From assembly GCA_018902385.1 (NCBI GenBank), contig JABSSW010000009.1:62001-126000 (forward strand): 64,000 nucleotides of DNA, read 5' to 3'. Positions 57,180 to 64,000 of this stretch are shown in pieces. The notes below the pieces were generated by a model that was given only the letters and a program-made list of their open reading frames with translations, did no database searches and had not been told where the DNA came from. The position numbers were made by a program, and so were the translations under genes. Origin of the DNA: Physcia stellaris (lineage: Eukaryota; Ascomycota; Lecanoromycetes; Caliciales; Physciaceae). How positions within the stretch are numbered: the first letter of the stretch is position 1; each line of letters starts with the position of its first letter.

Positions 57180-58678
57180 ATGGATCACTCGCGAGAAAAC
57201 AATCCTCGAGGAGCCCAAGCAATCAATGTTAGCATTGCCATAGGCATCATCGCTGTCGTTGCAGTCATTCTTCGGATTATTGCAAGATCCAGGAGCAAAA
57301 GTGTTTTAGCAATGGATGATTGGCTTGTTGTTGGGAGCTTGCTACCTCTTTTTGCCATGATATCTGCCAGTATCCTTAGTAAGTAGTTACTTGAAATCCT
57401 TCAAATAATTGCTTGGTTCTAAACGGCTTCATAGTGGTGACTCGTGGGGGTTGGGCAAACCGGATAGTACTCTTGAGCCAGCACAGATGTCCATTCTTCT
57501 AAAGGTAGGTCTGGATAGCCAGGCTCAGCTTCACGGCGGCTCACGATGAACAGACACTTATGGGCACTATGATAAGCTACTCGGTCACCATCACGACAGT
57601 TAGGCTGTCTATCATACTGCTTTATCGCCGTCTATTCGTGACTTCAAATTTTAGGATGCTTAGTATGGTTGTCACAATACTTTGCATGATGTGGCTCACA
57701 ATTGCTGTCTTGACGGATATATTTCAGTGTCATCCGCTGACTGCCGCGTTCGACGCTCGATTACTTTTCACGGAAAAATGCATTGACCTACAAGCATTCT
57801 ATTGGGGTGTTACATCGGCAAATATGGTAAGCAGCTTTTTGTTCACTACATGCGTATGGAAGATGCTCAAGTATCTCTCGAATCTACGTGGCCTGTAGTG
57901 ATACAACGCCTTTTTCGTGGAAAGCTTACTGGTCTTCAGCTCTGACTGAATATATCAACCAGGTCCTCGACATAATCATTTTATGTCTACCCATACGCTC
58001 GATTTGGGATCTACAAATATCAAGAAAGCAAAGACTCAGCCTCTGTGGTATATTTCTCCTAGGTAGTTTGTATGACCATTATTCTTCTGTCATTACAATA
58101 GAACTACGTCTAAGAAACACAGTGTCTGCATTGCCGGTCTCATGCGAATCGTCACTATCGGTCATTTAGCGAAAGCAGATATCTCTTGTAAGATTTCTTC
58201 TTCCTTTCATCTACCCCAAAGAAAAAGTGAAAAAGGGTCAAATTTTCTGCTAAGCTGGTATCTAGACAGTCTTATCCTAGAATACATATGGTCCCAAATT
58301 GAGCCAGGGACTGCAATCATTTGCGCGTGCATCATAACCTACCGTCCACTTTTCACCACCTCGATGTTCGAAAGACTGGCTTCCAAAGTACGTCGCACCT
58401 CAAGCGGCGTCAAGGACATGTCGAGGGATGGTCCCAATTCAACCACGTCAGGCGTCATGAGCGATCAAGAGATGGTCTGGCCAGTCGCTCGTGATTGTTT
58501 TGGCCGTGACATCAAGCCCAAACACAGCCTATATTCTAAAGCCGGGAATGGAGAGCTCCACGTGATCAGTGTTGGGGAAGCGCCACAAGATCTAGAAAAG
58601 AAATACCATGGGCGAGATGGTACGGCGAACCGTGGCGTAATCAAAGTGATCAATAGCTTCGAGGCTACTAGAGTATAA
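57180..58678 (+). CDS. Fungal rhodopsin-domain (SAT4-type) seven-helix membrane protein
   Basis: Six exons: 57180-57382, 57435-57504, 57554-57826, 57963-58069, 58123-58187 and 58266-58678, 376 residues. The pattern is that of the fungal integral-membrane 'rhodopsin' family: TM1 'AINVSIAIGIIAVVAVILRI', 'LAMDDWLVVGSLL', 'SWGLGKPDSTLEPAQMSILL', 'TTVRLSIILLYRRLF', 'VLDIIILCLPIRSIWDLQ', 'SFVCIAGLMRIVTI' and 'IEPGTAIICACIITYRPLF'. The C-terminal tail of about 100 residues is cytosolic and Ser-rich. Members are mostly uncharacterised, some being CFEM-linked receptors; no CFEM domain is present here. A non-obvious donor (GTAGTT at 57383) was chosen over GTAAGT at 57379 because only it gives the family's 'WGLGK' motif. 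Confidence 0.82.
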
Positions 58679-59563
58679 AATGCAAGGAACTGGGACGCTT
58701 GTCATAGTAGATTTAAGACTAGGGATATGAAAACGCCTAGGCGGTGTAACACAGATATTGACTGGAGTTACTAGCTAGTCTCATGACCAATTAGAGAAGA
58801 GAGTACTTCAGCCTATCCATCTCACAACTACAGTCTACAGACTGAGAGACTGCTGTGGTCGTTTGCCTTTATCCATTAGACAGTAGAAGCTCGATCTACC
58901 CAGCCTTATACCGTACACTGTAGCGTGCAGTCATAATCCATTCCTCCTTACGCCCTATCAAAACCTCAAGCTAAATACAAGCCTCATGAATACCGTTTGA
59001 TTGCAACAAATTCCATAATTTGCCAAGGGAAGTGAGTACGATTGTTCCTGATGAGCCGAAATGACTTTTTGCACGGATACAGCTTAATAAATCATTTTGA
59101 ATTGCGCTGCAATCTCGTGTCCACTGACACTTCGACACCTCATCGCTTTGAATGAGAAATTCGCAATTATCTTCAATTTACACCGCGAGAATATCAACGT
59201 CCATCTTTCGTCCGGAGGCTGAGCAATACTAGAGTCATTTGTAGGACGAGAATATTTTAGACATTGGATGATCATGATATTCGACTGAATAGCAACCAAC
59301 TTTGCCTGAAATAATAATACAGGTCGTGAAGTCTATCAAATGTTCCAACATATAGTACTAACTGCTACAGCGAGTATCTAAGATGAGACCCAATCTTCTT
59401 GGAATTCGAGAGAGCTTTATGTCCGCACCAGATCCGATGAGAAGTCCTTAAAAAACGTCCATTAATCGTCAACAAATTCTCGACCGAAATAAGCGACCAA
59501 TGATTAGTGTTCCTGCCGCCATGGATATTATCACCGGAGATCGTCCACCAGCATACTGCCGGA
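58679..59563. other. Intergenic between convergent genes, no gene seen
   Basis: About 0.9 kb of AT-rich 3' flank for both neighbours. Confidence 0.45.
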
Positions 59564-60421
59564 TCAGGGTCCACCTCTACCACGTCCAGCACGTCCTTTC
59601 CCTTTCCCCGCTCTGGCACCGCCACCATTGCGTCGATTTGGCCCAGCTGCGGAAGTCTGGTCTTCAGGTACCGTAGACCTCGCTTCAACCTGAATACTTC
59701 CGCTCTGTTCATTACTGTGGTCTGTTCCAGGTTGGACTCCTCCAGGCTGATCAGAAGCCGGTCCTTTTTGACGCCGCTGATGGGCCAGCTCCCCATGGGG
59801 CCGTAAAGCTTTAGACGCTTGCTTGTTTTTCTGCTGAATGAGCTTGTGTAGCATGTCGGGGTTTATCATTTCACCAGCTATCTCACTCAAAACTCGATGC
59901 TCCTCATTCTTGTCGGCTAATTGCTTCTTAGCTTCAGCTAGGTCTGATACCAAGCCCTTCGTTTCTTGAATGAATGCATTCTTCTCTTTCGCTACCCGAG
60001 ATCCCTCATTTTCGTGGAAAGCCTTTATAGTCTCGAGTTCCTTAGAGACTTCTGTCGCCCATTCACGGAGTACCTCGATGTTGCCGTCAATTTTGGCAAG
60101 TTTCTGCTGGACTTCTGAAAAGCTAAGTGTTCCGGATACAATGTGATTGAGACCCATCTTGGAACTCTCACCAACGCTCCCTTGTGGATCGCCGCTTCGA
60201 GGATCGACTGCTGCTGCTTTCGGGGCAGTGGAACTTTTCCTTGACGGTGTTGTAGTAGTCTGGAGGCCTCCGTGGTCATTGTCCGGTACCGGAACACCGC
60301 CAGAAGTACCCTGAGATTCTTCATCACTGCTACTATATGTGCTCGCAGCTTCATCTCTGATGGCTGCTGTGGCAGTCGTGTAATTCAGGTCGAGTCCTTC
60401 GAGATCTTTCATGTAAGCCAT
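59564..60421 (-). CDS. Coiled-coil protein with RG-rich tail, unknown
   Basis: A single exon of 285 residues. The N-terminal 90 residues are Ser/Thr/Pro-rich. From about residue 100 ('FSEVQQKLAKIDGNIEVLRE') to 190 there is a long charged coiled coil. The tail is disordered and ends in an RG-rich stretch ('GKGKGRAGRGRGGP') of the kind that often binds RNA. The start is the ATG at 60,421. I see no catalytic motif. The clean 285-codon frame with uneven, domain-like composition makes it likely real. Confidence 0.65.
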   Translation of the reverse strand: MAYMKDLEGLDLNYTTATAAIRDEAASTYSSSDEESQGTSGGVPVPDNDHGGLQTTTTPSRKSSTAPKAAAVDPRSGDPQGSVGESSKMGLNHIVSGTLSFSEVQQKLAKIDGNIEVLREWATEVSKELETIKAFHENEGSRVAKEKNAFIQETKGLVSDLAEAKKQLADKNEEHRVLSEIAGEMINPDMLHKLIQQKNKQASKALRPHGELAHQRRQKGPASDQPGGVQPGTDHSNEQSGSIQVEARSTVPEDQTSAAGPNRRNGGGARAGKGKGRAGRGRGGP

Positions 60422-62474
60422 ATTGAACGCTGGGATTCAATCACTGAATTAAATGCTATCGAAAACTGTAAAAACTGGAATGTCCAAGGAACATATTGAG
60501 CAGACTCCAGGTTTAGAGCAAATGTCATGTTTATAGAGTAAGCATGTTTGCCTAGGTCATTCCGACTTCTTTGTAAGGCGGCTTGATACCTGATCTATTT
60601 CCTTCTGGCCCTTTCTGTGGATTTGAAAAAGCCAAAAGATACTGAGACATCATGAATACTGGCCGAAGGCTCCTGGTTCTCGCGTCTCCGAAGACTGTCA
60701 AAATAATCTGAATCTGCTCTTGCGAGTTTCTCGAAATCCAACTCGGACTCCCATACACGGCAATACAAGAATGGGAAACACACACAAGTACCAGACGGGT
60801 ATCATGAGATACAACTGATGGGTTGCCATTGGAAAACATTCAAGATCTATGGAGGACGTGGTGGCTGCTACCTACTCGTTTGGCTTCAAAATTCGGAAGG
60901 AGAATTTACGGCATCAATACGAGATGACAAGGTGCCTAACGATGCAAACCGTACGAAAAAGGCTCTGCACCGCATCGCACCGCGAAGATTTCGTAGCAAA
61001 CCGTACGGCCGAGGCTTCGCATCGAACCGTACCACGAAATCGTGATGCATCGATAATTTGTATATCATTTTCGTAATTTCATGAAATCACATGTTTGACA
61101 AGGACTTGTTACCTAATTCTCGATGCACAAATTTTATGCACAATCGATAATGAGCTTTATGCATCCACAGCCTTGATTCTTTAGGAATGTAACAGATTAT
61201 AAAAATCACTTGCATCGTCGTACAGGGAATAATCACGACTCATTGCATTGTATGGTGTCATTCGATACGATGCAAGAAATGGATCGCGTCGCACGCACCA
61301 AATGAGCTCGAAACCGTGGTGCACCATTGGGCGCCTTGGGCCGCCGCCGCCGGGGATGACCTTTGTACCTGAATGGATTCGCAAGATTGGATATGTACAG
61401 CTACTTGGACCTGAATCCAAATTCCTTATGATCATAAATATCAATTATTGGTAAGTAGTGATTAGTTAATGGTTTTTATCACTACAACATCAACTTTTGC
61501 AATTTTCATAGCGGAACGGCTTATGCCAAGACACGCTTACCACAAGCAATCTAGCGCACGACTCGAAATATCAGCCGAACTGGCTTTTCAGCCTTCAGCT
61601 GCCTTCTCGTCCACGCCATCCGATGCACAGCATCATTCCGATTTAGCAGATGGTTCCATACGACACTTCCTGGTACAGCTAGCTATGCATGCAGTACCCA
61701 TGTATGAGGCGTCGTTGCGCGAACGAAAAGCTCCCGATAATCACACACTTCGTATTCACTAATGCGCGTTCGAGTCAACAGCAGAACGCGTCACGGATAC
61801 GTTTATGAATACGATGTTGAACTTTATTCCTGCTGCTGTCTCTTCTTCCTCTTCGCGTAGTTTGTCTTTTCTCTTTAACATCTTGAACAATCTCTGCATG
61901 GTCGGATTTGTCTCCGTACGGCTTTCCCACCAATTCGGGGTTCGCTCCATCTTCAAATAGTACATTCTGTCATATTGGCTTCCTTAAGTCTATCGCTCCA
62001 CGAATGAGCGATTCCGGCGCATTGGTCCATTATTTCGTTCCAAGCAGTGGCTTTTCGGCGCCAGTGTTCTAGACCAGCACTGAGCATGAGGCTGCTAAAA
62101 TCTGACAGCCTTGGCCAAGCTAGCGGACTAATCAGCTACTCGCAGCCTGCAACGGTGTGCTGCTTTGCCATCAGCCACTCGCCGCCTTGCCCTCTCGCGG
62201 AATGTTTGGCCTCGTGATCACAATTCTTATGATTTACAAGAGTATTAAGGGATTGTCAAACTCCTTCTGGGCTGTGGGTATCTTTCCTCATTCCCCCAAC
62301 TATCTTTCTTCCATTCCTCCCATAGGTAGATTGTTTTCTCCACTCGGTATATATATCATATCCTGCCTTTGGTAAGTATTCTTGCTGCATCCTTTGTTCA
62401 CCTGGTATCCTTTCCTCCACATTCTCGTGTTTTAATAAAGTCCATCACCCATCAAGGCTTTAGGAACGCGCAAT
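60422..62474. other. Intergenic, about 2 kb, short imperfect repeats
   Basis: No gene is supported; frames of 60-100 codons lack domains. Around 60,944-61,045 a GC-rich patch holds two imperfect direct copies of about 50 bp, each starting GCAAACCGTACG, plus a partial third. The right end is the promoter of the oxidoreductase gene. Confidence 0.4.
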
Positions 62475-64000
62475 ATGTTAGATCTACCATCGGCATGGGA
62501 CGCTTGCGTCGACGACCGCATACGCATCATCAGGGACAAACTAAGCGACATTGGCTTCGCGAAGGAAGTTCCAGGCCTCAAGGCCGTCCTTGATGACTAC
62601 CTCAATCCCGAAATTGATACCACCAAAGTCGACTTTCACCGTGGCCTCCTCAAGGTATTCAAAGACTCCGAAACCGACTACACATACTCAACTCTCTTGA
62701 ACAATTACTCGGAGGATGAAAAGTCAAGACTTCAGCGATTTGTCAACGGCGATGATCCTGGTAAGATCAGCAAGGGCTTCGTCATGGGCCCTAGCTTGGG
62801 CGCCCGGGAAGAGATGAATATCATGCACGAGGCAGAAAGGGTCGCGATCTCTGCTGCTGGCATAGTCCATGTTGATGGCCTGAGCAGTGATGAATTAATG
62901 GAGAAAGATTCACACTTTCACAAGTTCGTACATGCGTTGGCTGATTTCTTCCATATACACAAACACGAGGACGCTATCACGGTAAGTGCCCTGCACGAAA
63001 GTAGATAGACACTCTAAGATCCGACTAGGTTTACAAGGATGCTCATTTCCAGAATTGGGGTCTCAACATCCAGAACAAGCCCCTATACACTTGCATCCCA
63101 ACTACTGTCAAGAGTGTGGTGAGGATCGTAAAATTTGCAAAAGAAAACGATCTGAGCGTACGATGTGCTGGCTTCCGTGAGTGTTCCTACTGGAATGTCT
63201 GAAACTGCGCTCACGATTGCGCTACAGGTCACTCATGGTCGCCATTGTTTGGCAAAGACGGGCAAATTCTGATATCACTCCTCAATCTACACACCGCAAC
63301 TCATCTGCCCAACACCACTGCTTTACCTCTTCCGGAGTCAAAGCCTACAGAACTGGAAACCATCGACATAGCGCCAGGCACAGCACGTGTGAAAGGGAAC
63401 ACTCTTGTTAGAGTGGGTGCAGCTGTCACGAACGAGCGTCTTAGACGCTGGTGTGTGGAGAACAAGAAAGTCACGCTACCTATTAATGTCATCATGGTCG
63501 AGATTACCCTTGGCGGAAGCAATGCGCCCATATGTCATGGCTCCGGCCGCCGTCATCAAACACTCAGCGATCTTGTCCGTGCCATCGAATATGTAGACGC
63601 TAACGGCGTTCTCCGGACCGTCTCAAAGCCCGAGCATCTTCGTGCAGCAGCTGGTTGCTTCGGTCTCATGGGTGTCGTCACTCATCTCACTCTCGAGCTG
63701 TCACCTATGACCTACGCGAATATGGTTCCTGAAAAAATTCCAGTCATGAAAGCTGTACCCCCTCCACCAGGCATGCCTGACTCTGCAATCCCAAGAGCCC
63801 TCTTCATCGAGCGTACGCCGGAGGAGAAAGCTGCGGACCAAGCGCTTTTCGAAAAGCGAGCAAGTGACGACTTTTACAGCGAATGGTTCTGGTTTCCTTT
63901 CAGCGATTTCAGCTGGTGAGCACTTTGAGACGTCTACATCCCAATTGAGTAACGTTAATCCTGAAATTTGAATAGGGTGAACTGCTGGTCTGACACGCCC
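62475..64000 (+). CDS. FAD-linked oxidoreductase (lactone-oxidase-like), 3' end outside window
   Basis: Exons: 62475-62981, 63029-63176, 63228-63915 and 63976 to the window end; all joins keep frame. Residues 1-165 are an N-terminal extension. Then a PCMH-type FAD domain: 'NWGLNIQNKPLYTCIPTTVK', 'DLSVRCAGFRHSWSPLFGKD' (His where related oxidases attach FAD covalently), 'VGAAVTNERLRRWCVENKKV' and 'LGGSNAPICHGSGRRHQTLS'. It resembles sugar-lactone oxidases such as D-arabinono-1,4-lactone oxidase, which oxidise lactones with O2, but the substrate is not readable and the C-terminal domain is cut off. The N-terminal extension suggests a fungal-specific subgroup. Confidence 0.82.

Noticed and set aside
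1-64000. CRISPR arrays, rRNA genes or bacterial-type operons
   Set aside because: No spaced identical repeats, no rRNA-like sequence, and introns throughout show a eukaryotic nuclear locus.

Overview
The window is nuclear DNA of a filamentous ascomycete (Pezizomycotina; Dothideomycetes is my best guess). The evidence is short 40-160 bp GT-AG introns with CTRAC-like branch sites, a fungal Med15, a TeaR-like polarity protein with a CaaX tail, an SAT4-type rhodopsin-domain protein, an intron-bearing tRNA-Thr, and a TA-rich block of hypermutated Copia elements.

Left arm, 1-17.7 kb: ordinary housekeeping genes. In order these are the end of a patatin-like phospholipase gene, tRNA-Thr(AGT), MED15 (-), a small coiled-coil protein (+), the tRNA adenosine deaminase TAD1 (-), an NT-C2 domain protein (+), a Rad51-family paralogue (-) and a mitochondrial SLS1-like protein (+). 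Most exon chains close in frame with standard splice sites.

Centre, 18.5-53 kb: an accessory region. Nine small intron-bearing genes, at 18.6, 20.2, 22.1, 26.9, 39.6, 41.1, 42.9, 44.2 and 52.2 kb, look like diverged members of one helical-protein family that I cannot match to any named family. Type A (genes 1, 2, 7, 8, 9) has an 'L..W..L.G ... K...L' helical module; genes 1, 2 and 7 join it to a PH-like beta domain. Type B (genes 3, 4, 5, 6) has a longer helical module and, in genes 3-5, a Lys/charge-rich tail. Almost all have a phase-0 intron straight after the helical module. A class III aminotransferase gene (24.7 kb) and two ordinary genes (LMBR1-like, TeaR-like) lie among them.

Inside this cluster, 27,901-39,009, sits a Copia LTR element (- strand; 154-bp LTRs; target duplication GCGTC) holding a second Copia element (31,268-37,123; + strand; 197-bp LTRs; target duplication AAATC). 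Both are dead, TA-rich fossils. In hand-counted samples CpT, CpC, ApG and GpG have nearly vanished while CpA and CpG are abundant. That is not the usual CpA-to-TpA pattern of repeat-induced point mutation and is one of the two strongest findings here.

Right arm, 53-64 kb: an F-box protein (-), a seven-helix rhodopsin-domain membrane protein (+), a coiled-coil/RG-rich protein (-) and the 5' part of an FAD-linked oxidoreductase (+) running off the window. All calls come from reading the sequence; no database search was made.
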